NCBI RefSeq assembly: GCF_029266855.1
Contig: NZ_JAQSWB010000002.1
Coordinates: 480,106 to 544,105 of the forward strand
Direction of reading: 5' to 3'
Length of the DNA: 64,000 nucleotides
Source of the DNA: Fluviicola sp.
GTDB taxonomy: Bacteria; Bacteroidota; Bacteroidia; Flavobacteriales_D; Crocinitomicaceae
The position numbers were made by a program, and so were the translations under genes. Numbering within the stretch: position 1 is the first letter of the stretch; every line of letters starts with the position of its first letter. Of the stretch, positions 17,883 to 25,688 are shown one piece after another. A model generated the notes under the pieces. It saw only the letters and a program-made list of their open reading frames with translations. It was not told the DNA's origin and made no database searches.

Positions 17883-18542
17883 ATGAAAAAATATCTTGCC
17901 GAGATTATCGGAACATTCGCACTTGTTTTTTGCGGCACAGGTGCAATTATTATCAACCAGGAATCTAACGGGGTTATTACTCACGTTGGGGGTGCCATTA
18001 CATTTGGTTTAATTGTTTCAGCCATGATTTACAGTTTGGGTGATATTTCCGGAGCGCATTTGAATCCGGCCGTTACCATTGCCTTTTGGGTTTCGGGATC
18101 ATTCCCGCTAAGCAATATTGTTCCCTACATTCTGAGTCAGGCAGGAGGTGCATTTCTGGCAAGTTTTGTACTCAAATTCCTGTTTCCGCTAAACGATACG
18201 CTGGGAGCTACTTTACCCGCAGGTTCAGCAATGCAATCCTTTGTTCTGGAACTGATATTGACCTTCATTTTGATGCTTGTGATCCTGCAGGTTGCTAACG
18301 GAAGCAAAGAACAGGGAATGTTTGCAGGTCTCGCAATCGGTGGTGTTGTATTGTTGGAGGCAATGTTTGCAGGTCCGGTTTCCGGAGCTTCGATGAATCC
18401 TGTCCGCTCACTTTCACCTGCAATTGTTTCAGGGCATACGGAACACCTTTGGGTATATATAGCCGCTCCGGTTGCAGGGGCAATTCTGGCAGTTGGTTGC
18501 TGGGTAATTTTAAAAAAAGAAGAAAAGAAAACGAATCTATGA
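17883..18542 (+). CDS. aquaporin/glycerol-channel family protein, AqpS-like
   Basis: A 219-residue MIP channel with six predicted helices. The first NPA box is in SGAHLNPAVTIAFW and the second is NPV, in SGASMNPVRSLSPA. It follows the arsenate reductase by 25 nt and overlaps the next gene by 4 nt. No ArsB or Acr3 arsenite pump gene is present in the window. In Sinorhizobium meliloti, AqpS with ArsC gives arsenate resistance by letting arsenite leave down its gradient. The same job is inferred here. A general water channel is the alternative, but the operon context argues for metalloid flux. Confidence 0.85.
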   Translation: MKKYLAEIIGTFALVFCGTGAIIINQESNGVITHVGGAITFGLIVSAMIYSLGDISGAHLNPAVTIAFWVSGSFPLSNIVPYILSQAGGAFLASFVLKFLFPLNDTLGATLPAGSAMQSFVLELILTFILMLVILQVANGSKEQGMFAGLAIGGVVLLEAMFAGPVSGASMNPVRSLSPAIVSGHTEHLWVYIAAPVAGAILAVGCWVILKKEEKKTNL

Positions 18543-19021
18543 AAGCAAAAAGAACAATTTGGACAACGATTACAGGTGGATTAACTTCGTCCGCCCCGGT
18601 TTTATTAGCGTGCTGCAAAAGTGGCGCCTGTGTGGGAGTTTGTGCCAGTCCGGTAGCATCTCTGTTTGGAGTTTCTTCTGCAACGATTGCCAATTCTCCT
18701 GTGATCAATGCACTTGAACCGTTATTGATTGCAATCAGTGCCGTGTCGTTTACAATCTCCTATTATTCTCTCTACATCCTTCCTAAGTTCAGCTGCAATA
18801 CCGGGAATTCATGTGAATGCGGCCCGGGTGACAAGGAAAAGCGCAAGGTGAAGCTTTCAAAAGCAATCTTTTGGATCGGGTTGGTCCTGAGTTTAAGTTT
18901 TCTGAGTTATTTTGAATATTCTAAATACCAGGCGGCAACTTCGAAACAAAGTGAATGTTCAACAGCTAAGCCGGAATCATGCTCCACTTCGGGGGAATGC
19001 ACTGAAAGCGGATGCGAGTAA
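18539..19021 (+). CDS. Cys-rich membrane protein of the arsenic operon, MerT-like
   Basis: 160 residues from ATG 18539, which overlaps the aquaporin stop (ATGA). About three hydrophobic segments are present. The first contains LLACCKSGACVGVCASP, followed by NALEPLLIAISAVSF. This arrangement recalls the MerT mercuric transporter (CC pair in TM1 and an LxPxxPxF-like segment). Periplasmic or cytosolic loops carry CNTGNSCECGPG, and the C-terminal tail has five further Cys (ECSTAKPESCSTSGECTESGC). It is likely a thiol-based metalloid membrane protein. Direction of transport is unknown. This is the last gene of the operon. Confidence 0.6.
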   Translation: MKAKRTIWTTITGGLTSSAPVLLACCKSGACVGVCASPVASLFGVSSATIANSPVINALEPLLIAISAVSFTISYYSLYILPKFSCNTGNSCECGPGDKEKRKVKLSKAIFWIGLVLSLSFLSYFEYSKYQAATSKQSECSTAKPESCSTSGECTESGCE

Positions 19022-19096
19022 GTGAAGAGCATCTCAAAAACCCTGGCTTATCATGCGTAATTGACTAAATTTACAACTCAGTATCGATTGAAGAAC

Positions 19097-20398
19097 ATGT
19101 CAAAAACACCCATTGAAAAATTATTGAATCCCTTTCACAGGTTCATTCACCAGGAATTTACCGGTGGAATAGTTCTTTTTGTCAGCGTAGTGATCGCCAT
19201 TGTGTGGGCTAATTCTGCCTGGTCGGATTCGTATCATCATTTATGGGAAACTAAATTCTCTGTAAGTTTTGCAGGAAAGACATTGGATTATCCCTTGCAT
19301 ATCTGGATCAACGACGGACTCATGGCACTGTTCTTTTTTGTGATCGGACTGGAGTTAAAACGCGAGTTCAGGGTCGGGGAATTATCCACCGCTAAAAAGG
19401 CAGCTTTACCCATGGTGGCTGCACTTGGAGGAATGCTTGTGCCGGCACTTATTTTTACATTGATCAATTGGAATGAACCCACACAAAAAGGATGGGGAAT
19501 TCCAATGGCTACCGATATTGCATTTGCTCTTGCTTTATTATCCCTGGCGGGGAAACGGATTCCTTTATCCGTGAAGGTGTTTCTTTCTGCTTTGGCAGTT
19601 GCGGATGACCTGGGAGCAGTATTGGTGATCGCATTTTTCTATACGGCGCAGATCTCATTTTTACCTTTGCTGATTGCCGGATTGTTTCTCCTGGCTCTTG
19701 CCTTGGGGAACTACTTGGGAGTGCGAAGTATGACATTTTACCTTGTGCTTGGAATAGCGGTTTGGATTGGTTTTTTGTTTTCAGGTGTTCACGCTACTAT
19801 TGCTGGGGTGTTAGTGGCATTTATGATTCCGGCACGGACGAAAATCGATGAAAAGGAATTCGTTGATAAAGCCCAAAATTATGTGTCTGAATTCGAACAG
19901 GCGATCCCATTGAAAGGTGATCTGACGACGGAAGAACAACATGAAATTATACAGGATATTAAATCGTTATGCAAGGATGCGGAAACTCCTCTGCAGAAAC
20001 TGGAGAACAACCTCCATCCCTGGGTGGCGTTTGTAATTATGCCTTTATTTGCCCTGGCGAATGCGGGAATGGTGGTGAACGGGAACTTTTTTGGTTCTCT
20101 TATGAACCCTGTTAGTATCGGAGTAATCGCAGGTTTGATCCTTGGCAAATTCATTGGAGTATTTTCCTTTACATGGCTTATGGTCCGTTTTAAAGTCGCA
20201 GAGTTGCCCGAAAAGGCAAATTGGACTCACGTGATAGGTGTTTCTGTGCTTGCAGGAGTTGGCTTTACGATGTCGCTTTTTGTCACCGGGCTTGCGTTTA
20301 GTGACATGGAAATTATTGATCAATCCAAATATGGAATCCTGACTGCATCTGTTGTTTGCGGTGTGGCCGGGGTATTCATTCTGAAACGTTCACGTTGA
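19097..20398 (+). CDS. nhaA: Na+/H+ antiporter NhaA
   Basis: 433 residues from ATG 19097; a TTG at 19061 in frame is less likely. It has about twelve membrane helices. LSALAVADDLGAVLVIAFFY carries the paired Asp residues (E. coli Asp163/Asp164) that bind Na+/H+. GLELKREFRVGELS and the ATDIAFALALL segment are NhaA signatures. A loop of about 50 residues (KIDEKEFVDKAQNYVSEFEQ) lies between helices in the middle, as in many Bacteroidota NhaA. It exchanges cytoplasmic Na+ for protons. It lies 75 nt after the arsenic operon and may have its own promoter. Confidence 0.92.
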   Translation: MSKTPIEKLLNPFHRFIHQEFTGGIVLFVSVVIAIVWANSAWSDSYHHLWETKFSVSFAGKTLDYPLHIWINDGLMALFFFVIGLELKREFRVGELSTAKKAALPMVAALGGMLVPALIFTLINWNEPTQKGWGIPMATDIAFALALLSLAGKRIPLSVKVFLSALAVADDLGAVLVIAFFYTAQISFLPLLIAGLFLLALALGNYLGVRSMTFYLVLGIAVWIGFLFSGVHATIAGVLVAFMIPARTKIDEKEFVDKAQNYVSEFEQAIPLKGDLTTEEQHEIIQDIKSLCKDAETPLQKLENNLHPWVAFVIMPLFALANAGMVVNGNFFGSLMNPVSIGVIAGLILGKFIGVFSFTWLMVRFKVAELPEKANWTHVIGVSVLAGVGFTMSLFVTGLAFSDMEIIDQSKYGILTASVVCGVAGVFILKRSR

Positions 20399-20500
20399 TT
20401 GGTGAATAGCTGTGAACTATTACACTGGCATACAAAAACTTCTTTTTTTAATCCGGCAAATGTCCTAAATTAGGTAGGAAGGAATTTAAAGAAATAGAAG

Positions 20501-20881
20501 ATGATACAGAGAGATAAACTATTTAGCAGTTTTTCTGCTACAAATACGGATGAAGCATATTTTTTTTATAAAAATGTGCTTGGTTTAGAAGTAGAGAAGG
20601 GAGAAATGTCGATTCTGACTATCCATGTAAATGCGGGAATGAAAATCGTCATTTATCCCAAACAGGATCATATCCCTGCAACTTTTACCGTTCTAAATAT
20701 TCCGGTTACGGATATTGACGATGCAGTGAATGAATTAACTAAAAAAGGGGTTTCATTTCTTCAGTATGATATGCCATATATCAAAACGGATTCAAAAGGA
20801 ATTGCCCGGAATGCCGGTGGACCTGCGATGGCATGGTTTATGGATCCTGCGGAGAATATTTTGTCACTGATGCAGGAATAG
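20501..20881 (+). CDS. VOC-superfamily (glyoxalase/bleomycin-resistance-like) protein
   Basis: A 126-residue protein with paired beta-alpha-beta-beta-beta modules. Landmarks are SATNTDEAYFFYKNVLGLEV at the start and MAWFMDPAENILSLMQE at the end, where the last Glu is a usual VOC metal ligand. The substrate is not deducible. It could be a lactoylglutathione-lyase-type or antibiotic-binding relative. A single gene ending in a bidirectional terminator. Confidence 0.8.
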   Translation: MIQRDKLFSSFSATNTDEAYFFYKNVLGLEVEKGEMSILTIHVNAGMKIVIYPKQDHIPATFTVLNIPVTDIDDAVNELTKKGVSFLQYDMPYIKTDSKGIARNAGGPAMAWFMDPAENILSLMQE

Positions 20882-20917
20882 AAATCAGCCTGATGATGCG
20901 ATAAGCACATGCTAAAA

Positions 20918-20960
20918 AAAGAAAACGGGAATTTGGCTTTACCAGATTCCCGTTTTCTTT
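20918..20960. terminator. bidirectional terminator
   Basis: AAAGAAAACGGGAAT (20918-20932) pairs exactly with ATTCCCGTTTTCTTT (20946-20960) around a 13-nt loop. It lies between the convergent VOC gene and outer-membrane barrel gene. Confidence 0.88.
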
Positions 20961-20972
20961 GCACCGCTTTTT

Positions 20973-21584
20973 TTACAAACCGAATGCCAGTCCAACCCGG
21001 ATACCGAAGTTGGAGTTGTAATCATCGCCGCGAATTGCCATAAAGCCGGTGTAATAATTTAAATCGGTATTTAACCACAGGTTCGTGCCCAGTTTCCAGT
21101 TGAAACCAAGTGATGCATTCAACCCGATATCGAATTTCTCATAATACGGAGTAACATCCGATGTTCCGGTACTGTCTAAATCATTGGTTGCATCGATCAG
21201 GAATCCCAGTGATGGTCCTACCGTTATTTTCGGACGGAAATCGTCTGCGAAATCACCGAAAAAGTACACGAATTTCAGAGGTACACGGATGTACTGTAAA
21301 GTCAGATCATCTTCATTATCTCCGTTTTGAACGCGTGCTCCTTCAACCGACCACAGGACATCTGCGGCAAATCCAACGTGCTCACTCGTACTGTAATTGA
21401 GAATTATCCCCGCATTCCAGGATGGTTTGAACACATCTTTTCCGCTTGTTTTTCGGATCCCCGTATGACCAAAACCGATGGCCGGACCGATTGAAAATGT
21501 TTTGTTATTGTTCCCTGGTTCCTCCTGGGAAAATGCTACAGAAAATATAAATAATGCTGCAGCCACTGTAAGAATCTTTTTCAT
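20973..21584 (-). CDS. outer-membrane beta-barrel protein (PorT/OmpW-like fold)
   Basis: A 203-residue protein with a signal peptide (MKKILTVAAALFIFSVAFSQ). An eight-strand-type barrel follows: GPAIGFGHTG, ILNYSTSEHVGFAADVLW, RVPLKFVYFFGDF, GPSLGFLID and NFGIRVGLAFGL at the end. The pattern is that of the Bacteroidota outer-membrane beta-barrel domain family (OMP_b-brl_2). A role in adhesion, stress or small-molecule passage cannot be chosen from sequence. Monocistronic. Confidence 0.75.
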   Translation of the reverse strand: MKKILTVAAALFIFSVAFSQEEPGNNNKTFSIGPAIGFGHTGIRKTSGKDVFKPSWNAGIILNYSTSEHVGFAADVLWSVEGARVQNGDNEDDLTLQYIRVPLKFVYFFGDFADDFRPKITVGPSLGFLIDATNDLDSTGTSDVTPYYEKFDIGLNASLGFNWKLGTNLWLNTDLNYYTGFMAIRGDDYNSNFGIRVGLAFGL

Positions 21585-21781
21585 ATTTCTGTCATTTAAG
21601 AATAGTTAAAGCAAAGATTATAGAATTGATTTGTACTTCTGTTATATCCAAATCCGGGAAGCTTACATAACTCACAGGTTTACCAATCGACTGCTTAAAT
21701 GCGCGGCCGCGAATAAATAGAGTAAGAGGGTTTGCTTAGTTAGAAATACCTACAAGTATTAAATAAGGCCACTGAAAATTT

Positions 21782-21854
21782 CACAATTGTGGTAATTATG
21801 CAAATCACTTTCACAATCTTATAATCCAAAACCCTGTCTTACTTCTTAATTTCA
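21782..21854 (+). promoter_or_regulatory. regulon promoter, site a (before tiny membrane protein gene)
   Basis: The three-part element is ATGCAAAT 21798-21805, 14 nt, TATAAT 21820-21825, 20-21 nt, then -7 box TAATTTCA 21847-21854. An ACAATTGTGG block lies 7 nt before the first part. It shares exact spacing with eight other sites in this window. The upstream remainder of this 376-nt gap (21585-21781) shows nothing recognisable. Confidence 0.65.
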
Positions 21855-21857
21855 GGA

Positions 21858-21936
21858 GAAGAATATTTTTTAGGTTGCACGACAGGGTGAATATGGAAGA
21901 GGGGTGACAAAAGACCCTCTTCCATATTCATTTTTT
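21858..21936 (+). ncRNA. candidate small RNA or leader a, ending in a strong hairpin
   Basis: From the predicted start just after the -7 box, about 78 nt lead to a 15-bp perfect stem. GAATATGGAAGAGGG (21889-21903) pairs with CCCTCTTCCATATTC (21915-21929), followed by ATTTTTT. A tiny membrane-protein ORF begins 25 nt later. It is either a short independent RNA or an attenuated leader. Confidence 0.5.
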
Positions 21937-21960
21937 AATCCACTGTTCATGAAAATACTT

Positions 21961-22182
21961 ATGAGGATAGCAATAAACACATTGGCACTTTTTGTAATCA
22001 CAGGCTGGGCAATCGTTTTCTTTATATATAAGGAAGGAGGATTTTTCCATCTGACACTGATTATTGGTGTCATGGCATTAATACTGCAATGGATTCCTAA
22101 TAAGGCCCAAACTCCGACAAACAAAAGAGCAAAAATTAAAAATCCGACAAAAGGACTTCATAAGGGCGCAACCGCTAAATAA
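21961..22182 (+). CDS. tiny two-helix membrane protein (DUF5670/Lmo0937-like)
   Basis: 73 residues from ATG 21961; ATG 21949 would add four residues. The start at 21961 is chosen because the relatives at 44369 and 51106 begin MRVVIST and MRLIIS, matching MRIAINT here. Two hydrophobic segments (IAINTLALFVITGWAIVFFI and FFHLTLIIGVMALILQWI) flank a YKEGG turn. A Lys-rich tail follows. The pattern resembles Lmo0937-type small membrane proteins linked to stress. It lies behind regulon promoter a and a hairpin, and is followed after 3 nt by the next gene. Confidence 0.65.
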   Translation: MRIAINTLALFVITGWAIVFFIYKEGGFFHLTLIIGVMALILQWIPNKAQTPTNKRAKIKNPTKGLHKGATAK

Positions 22183-22185
22183 TAT

Positions 22186-22587
22186 ATGAATACTGGTATG
22201 GAAGATTATAAGAAAGACTTTACTCAATTCGAACAGATCATCAACCCTATCATTAAAACTGAAACTCTGAATCGGAAGGCAACACAATTTGGATTAGGCT
22301 ACCGGAGCATCAGTAATGAATCAAAAGATTTCGTGATGAAGTTCAAGATCATCTCGCCATGGGATCATGGAAAAGCAATAAAAATAGTACACGGATATTC
22401 TTTTAGGGTCAACGATACATTTATTATTCCTCACAGTTCGGAAAAGCTGGCCAACTTTTTTGCTTTCCTGGTGACAGAATCTTTGAGAAAAGTCAACGGA
22501 TCCTTACCGGCAGGAGAAATAGAAATACCGTCGCACCATGCTCTTTTCAGGGCCATTTTTCTCGTGCTGACATCCAAATGCAATTAA
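22186..22587 (+). CDS. hypothetical protein, 133 residues
   Basis: Begins 3 nt after the tiny membrane-protein stop, so it is co-transcribed. A second ATG at 22198 is possible. It is a soluble, mixed-charge protein (ISPWDHGKAIKIVHGYSFRV, HHALFRAIFLVLTSKCN) with no signal peptide and no motif I recognise. The central SKDFVMKFKIISP segment looks beta-rich. Placed by context in the same regulon. Confidence 0.55.
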   Translation: MNTGMEDYKKDFTQFEQIINPIIKTETLNRKATQFGLGYRSISNESKDFVMKFKIISPWDHGKAIKIVHGYSFRVNDTFIIPHSSEKLANFFAFLVTESLRKVNGSLPAGEIEIPSHHALFRAIFLVLTSKCN

Positions 22588-22599
22588 ATTCAGTTAACC

Positions 22600-22857
22600 A
22601 TGAATATCGATTTAACTATTTTCAGGAATTCCATAGGAAGAATACTGAAATTCCGCACTTACTCCAAAGGAGATAACTTCGTTTTTGAAGAAGATTTTCA
22701 TGCTAGACTTTTGGAGGTTGCCAGCGATTACCTGATTGTTGAACAAACTTTTACCAGGTCGAATGATGCATTTGAAGAAATATTGACGGTTCAGAAAAGG
22801 AAACTTTTAAAAGGAAACTTTGCAATTGATACCGGTGAAATTCAAATGTCTCATTGA
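22600..22857 (+). CDS. hypothetical protein, 85 residues
   Basis: Starts 12 nt after the previous gene. A small soluble protein with alternating charged and hydrophobic residues (RILKFRTYSKGDNFVFEEDF, RLLEVASDYLIVEQTFTRS), probably beta-barrel-like or an Sm/PilZ-sized fold. No family recognised. Last gene of the unit; regulon promoter b begins immediately after its stop. Confidence 0.5.
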   Translation: MNIDLTIFRNSIGRILKFRTYSKGDNFVFEEDFHARLLEVASDYLIVEQTFTRSNDAFEEILTVQKRKLLKGNFAIDTGEIQMSH

Positions 22858-22861
22858 CTAA

Positions 22862-22933
22862 CAAAATTGTGTGAATTATGTAAATAGTTTCGAAATAAGT
22901 GCAAACGCTTTGATTCCGATCTCTTTAATTTAG
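22862..22933 (+). promoter_or_regulatory. regulon promoter, site b (orphan)
   Basis: ATGTAAAT 22878-22885, 14 nt, TGCAAA 22900-22905, 20 nt, TAATTTAG 22926-22933. An AAATTGTGTG block precedes it at the shared distance. No protein gene follows within 500 nt; only a hairpin-terminated short RNA does. Confidence 0.6.
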
Positions 22934-22936
22934 TTC

Positions 22937-23013
22937 AAAATTAGTCATGTAGCAGGCTAGATTAGGTGGTTTTTAAGTTTTTAGGTTAAAAGGGGGCGAA
23001 AGCCCCCTTTTTT
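22937..23013 (+). ncRNA. candidate small RNA b with GAAA-tetraloop terminator
   Basis: About 76 nt from the predicted start to the end of the U-run. The terminator is GGGGGC (22992-22997), GAAA loop, GCCCCC (23002-23007), TTTTTT. A TTAGGTTAA block just before the stem is shared with element c, and nearly with d. No ORF of meaningful length lies inside. Confidence 0.6.
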
Positions 23014-23101
23014 ATTCAGAAACATCTTACTACCATAATTTCCTTAAGGTTCCCGTTAGAGTTGCCTTAAATTCACATGCTATTGAGACTTCACAGATCA
23101 C

Positions 23102-23167
23102 GTATGAATCAAGTATGAATCAAGTATGGATCAAGTATGGATATAGTATGAAGGATGTATGAAACAG
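23102..23167 (+). repeat. six tandem copies of an 11-bp unit
   Basis: Unit GTATGAATCAA occurs at 23102 and 23113, then GTATGGATCAA, GTATGGATATA, GTATGAAGGAT and GTATGAAACAG, with exact 11-bp steps. GTATG is constant in every unit. The array is noncoding, lying between candidate RNA b and the desaturase gene. Confidence 0.8.
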
Positions 23168-23440
23168 TTAAGGATTTAACATCAGTAGTTACGGGATGAT
23201 TTTCTTTGCTCCTTCGAGTCTTTGCATTTTAGAATCATGTGTTCTATGAGCCTTCGCTGATTGCATGTACTAGTGTGCTTCGGTCTTTGTGGTCCTTTGC
23301 GTCGTTTGCATCTTTGTTCCTTCGCTGTAGCTACGGCGCAAGCGTTGCAGTTTAAATAGGGGGCAAATTGATTAATTCTCTATGCGTCGTTCCTTTATAA
23401 TGCTTTTAACGTTTGTTCGAATTACCATAGCCGTTTTTTC
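23168..23440. other. noncoding stretch upstream of the desaturase gene
   Basis: No ORF or hairpin stands out. A loosely repetitive C/T/G-rich part (about 23205-23330) has several CCTTCG, CTTTG and TTTGC words, for example CTTTGTGGTCCTTTGCGTC. It may be a decayed repeat. A TACCTTGA -7-like box at 23443-23450 probably serves the desaturase gene. Confidence 0.4.
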
Positions 23441-23470
23441 AGTACCTTGAATATTCTAAATATCAGTATC

Positions 23471-24583
23471 ATGGCGGCGAAAAAATTACAAACTGTTCGG
23501 TTCGCAACTGGTGCGAAGAACAGCTTCCAGCAAACGCTCATAAAACGTGCGAATGCTTATTTTAAGGAAAACAATATTTCCCCTTTTGCAAATACCAAAA
23601 TGTGGGTGAAGACCATTGTCATGCTTTCATTGTATTTTGTTCCATACGCGTTTATGGTAAGCGGTTTCGGAGCTGGAAACGGATGGCTGTTCTTCGGGTT
23701 TTGGTTCTTAATGGCAATCGGAATGATCGGAATCGGAACTTCTGTTATGCACGATGCGAATCACGGAACTTACTCTCCGAAGTGGAAAATAAACCGCTTC
23801 ATCGGTTCCATCCTGGAGGTGATCGGTGGTTATTCGGTTACCTGGAAAATACAGCACAATCAATTACACCATACCTATACCAATATTGCCGGTTTGGACG
23901 ATGATATCGATAGTATTAAATACCTGCGCTTTTCTCCGCAACAACCCTATTATTGGTTCCACAAGTACCAATATCTGTATGCCTGGTTCTTTTATTCTAT
24001 GATGACACTCTTCTGGATGACAGCGAAAGATTACCTCCAGGTGGTCAGGTACAAAGATCACGATCTGTTGGTGAGTCATAAAGTTTCGCTCGGTCAGGCT
24101 TTATTCAGAATAACGCTTTATAAATTGTTCTATTACGGGTATATCATAGTATTGCCGATCCTGTTCTCAGGAATGCCCTGGTACGCTGTGGTTGGCGGTT
24201 TCTTGTTAATGCACATGGTAGCAGGATTGATACTGTCCTGTATTTTCCAGCCTTCACATATTGTGGAAGCCTCAACCTTTGAATTGCCTGTGGAATCCAC
24301 GGTCGGGGATAAGGAAATGGAAGACTCCTGGGCCATTCACGAAGTGGAGAATACAACAGATTTTGCACCCGGAAAGGGTTTTTTGACCTGGTTCATAGGT
24401 GGCTTGAATTACCAGATAGAGCACCACTTATTTACCCGGATCTGCCACGTTCACTATCCGGATCTTGCCCCGATAGTTAAAAAAACTGCGGCAGAATTCG
24501 GGGTGACATATCACGTAGAGCCTACTTTTTGGAGCGCACTCCGGGGGCATGTTAAAATGCTGAAGAAACTGGGTAGGAAATAA
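23471..24583 (+). CDS. membrane fatty-acid desaturase (acyl-lipid/delta-6 type)
   Basis: 370 residues from ATG 23471. A TTG at 23447 lies inside the -7-like box TACCTTGA and is rejected. All three His boxes of the di-iron site are present: HDANH, HNQLHH and QIEHH (in NYQIEHHLFTRICHVHYP). Four or so membrane helices lie between them. The QxxHH third box is characteristic of front-end/acyl-lipid desaturases. It introduces a double bond into membrane acyl chains at the inner membrane, probably for fluidity control. No fused cytochrome b5 domain. Monocistronic. Confidence 0.9.
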   Translation: MAAKKLQTVRFATGAKNSFQQTLIKRANAYFKENNISPFANTKMWVKTIVMLSLYFVPYAFMVSGFGAGNGWLFFGFWFLMAIGMIGIGTSVMHDANHGTYSPKWKINRFIGSILEVIGGYSVTWKIQHNQLHHTYTNIAGLDDDIDSIKYLRFSPQQPYYWFHKYQYLYAWFFYSMMTLFWMTAKDYLQVVRYKDHDLLVSHKVSLGQALFRITLYKLFYYGYIIVLPILFSGMPWYAVVGGFLLMHMVAGLILSCIFQPSHIVEASTFELPVESTVGDKEMEDSWAIHEVENTTDFAPGKGFLTWFIGGLNYQIEHHLFTRICHVHYPDLAPIVKKTAAEFGVTYHVEPTFWSALRGHVKMLKKLGRK

Positions 24584-24606
24584 GTTGGTGTCCAAGAATT
24601 TATCCT

Positions 24607-24679
24607 TAGAAATGTAGGAATTTTGTAAATCCTTTAGAAAAAAATATAAAACACTTCCATTCCGAAACTTCTAATTTAG
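24607..24679 (+). promoter_or_regulatory. regulon promoter, site c (orphan)
   Basis: TTGTAAAT 24623-24630, 14 nt, TATAAA 24645-24650, 20-21 nt, TAATTTAG 24672-24679. A GTAGGAAT block precedes it. The convergent membrane-protein gene begins 97 nt after the terminator on the other strand, so no plus-strand protein gene is served. Confidence 0.55.
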
Positions 24680-24682
24680 AAA

Positions 24683-24749
24683 TGAAATATAGAAAGTTGT
24701 AATAGCAAACTACGTTTAGTTAGGTTAAGGGGGCGAAAGCCCCCTTTTT
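24683..24749 (+). ncRNA. candidate small RNA c with GAAA-tetraloop terminator
   Basis: About 66 nt, ending GGGGGC (24729-24734), GAAA, GCCCCC (24739-24744), TTTTT. The stem and loop are identical to those of element b and are preceded by the same TTAGGTTAA block. No ORF inside or directly after. Confidence 0.6.
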
Positions 24750-24846
24750 AATTTTGAATACTTGCCCCGCCCGGTTAGAAGTTCACTGTGAGAACAAAAA
24801 AGAGAATAATGATGCAATCCTCCTGATTGGAATGAATATCGTTGAT

Positions 24847-25671
24847 TTATACCATTTTTTTGCTTGCATGTACACTGGTATTTTGCTTTATATGAATCAA
24901 TACCAGGACCAGGTTGAAAGCAGCTAAGGCAAATACGAACCAGGCAACTCCGGGGTGACTTTCCATCTTACTCTGCCACAGAATGAGAATCAGCCCGCCA
25001 ATAGTTATTTCCATTAACAACAGGAAAGTAAGAACGATGGGTGCGAAAAAGGTTCCCGGTACTTTTCTTCGAAGAAGTAAGATTCCGGTGAATAAAATAC
25101 CCGGAAGTACAAATGCGATATCAAGAACCTGCACCGGATTGGTAAACAAGCCTGCTGACTGAAGGCTGCCCGGAACAGTGTCATGCAAAGATGCAGGAAC
25201 GATTTCGGAAAGCCACAAAAAGTAAAACAGGAGTGAAATGAACACGAAATAAATGCCTGTAATCTGTTTTAATAAGGGACTTGATTGAACCTGCAGCGGT
25301 ATTGCCCGGTACCAATAAAGGAACATCAGGTAGAGAAGCGAGTAAAAATGAAAGCAAACAATCAGGCAATAGAAAATGAATAGATGATTGAAATGAATAT
25401 CAAAACAATAGATCAGGTAAGTATAAATGAAATAAATAGTCATCCCGGCCCACAGAAGAGAAACGTACCATTTGTTCCGCCTGATGAATCCAGCGGTAAG
25501 CAAATAGAGGGGAATAAGTCCCAGGTTGATTATATCCTGTCCCATTGACTGGACTTTCCAGTTTTCAGTTTCAGCTGCATAAACCGGGGAAAAAAGTCCT
25601 TCAAAACATGTCCAGCACATCAGGGATCCGGTTATAATGGAAAGGAGCCAGAAAATAGTTTGATGTTTCAT
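24847..25671 (-). CDS. polytopic membrane protein, function unknown
   Basis: 274 residues from the ATG at 25671. An upstream in-frame start at 25725 is rejected because a perfect -7 box (TAGCTTTG on the minus strand, 25689-25696) lies between. Seven or eight hydrophobic helices are rich in Phe/Tyr/Leu. The sequence WTCFEGLFSPVYAAETENW forms an early extramembrane loop. No catalytic motif is visible. A TGAT-N4-ATCA dyad about 64 nt upstream of the likely transcript start suggests control by a Crp/Fnr-type regulator. It is followed by no other gene on its strand. Confidence 0.65.
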   Translation of the reverse strand: MKHQTIFWLLSIITGSLMCWTCFEGLFSPVYAAETENWKVQSMGQDIINLGLIPLYLLTAGFIRRNKWYVSLLWAGMTIYFIYTYLIYCFDIHFNHLFIFYCLIVCFHFYSLLYLMFLYWYRAIPLQVQSSPLLKQITGIYFVFISLLFYFLWLSEIVPASLHDTVPGSLQSAGLFTNPVQVLDIAFVLPGILFTGILLLRRKVPGTFFAPIVLTFLLLMEITIGGLILILWQSKMESHPGVAWFVFALAAFNLVLVLIHIKQNTSVHASKKMV

Positions 25672-25688
25672 GGGAATAGCTTTAGCCA

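Noticed and set aside
18295..18708. Minus-strand frame over the aquaporin and Cys-rich genes
   Set aside because: The plus-strand genes have clear families and overlap by ATGA; the antisense frame has low-complexity Pro/Leu/Gln composition.
23205..23330. Repetitive CCTTCG/CTTTG words as a CRISPR-like or coding repeat
   Set aside because: Spacing is irregular, units are not conserved, and no cas genes or open frame are present.
22862..23450. Regulon promoter b as the promoter of the desaturase gene
   Set aside because: A strong GAAA-loop terminator and over 450 nt separate them, and the desaturase has its own TACCTTGA box.
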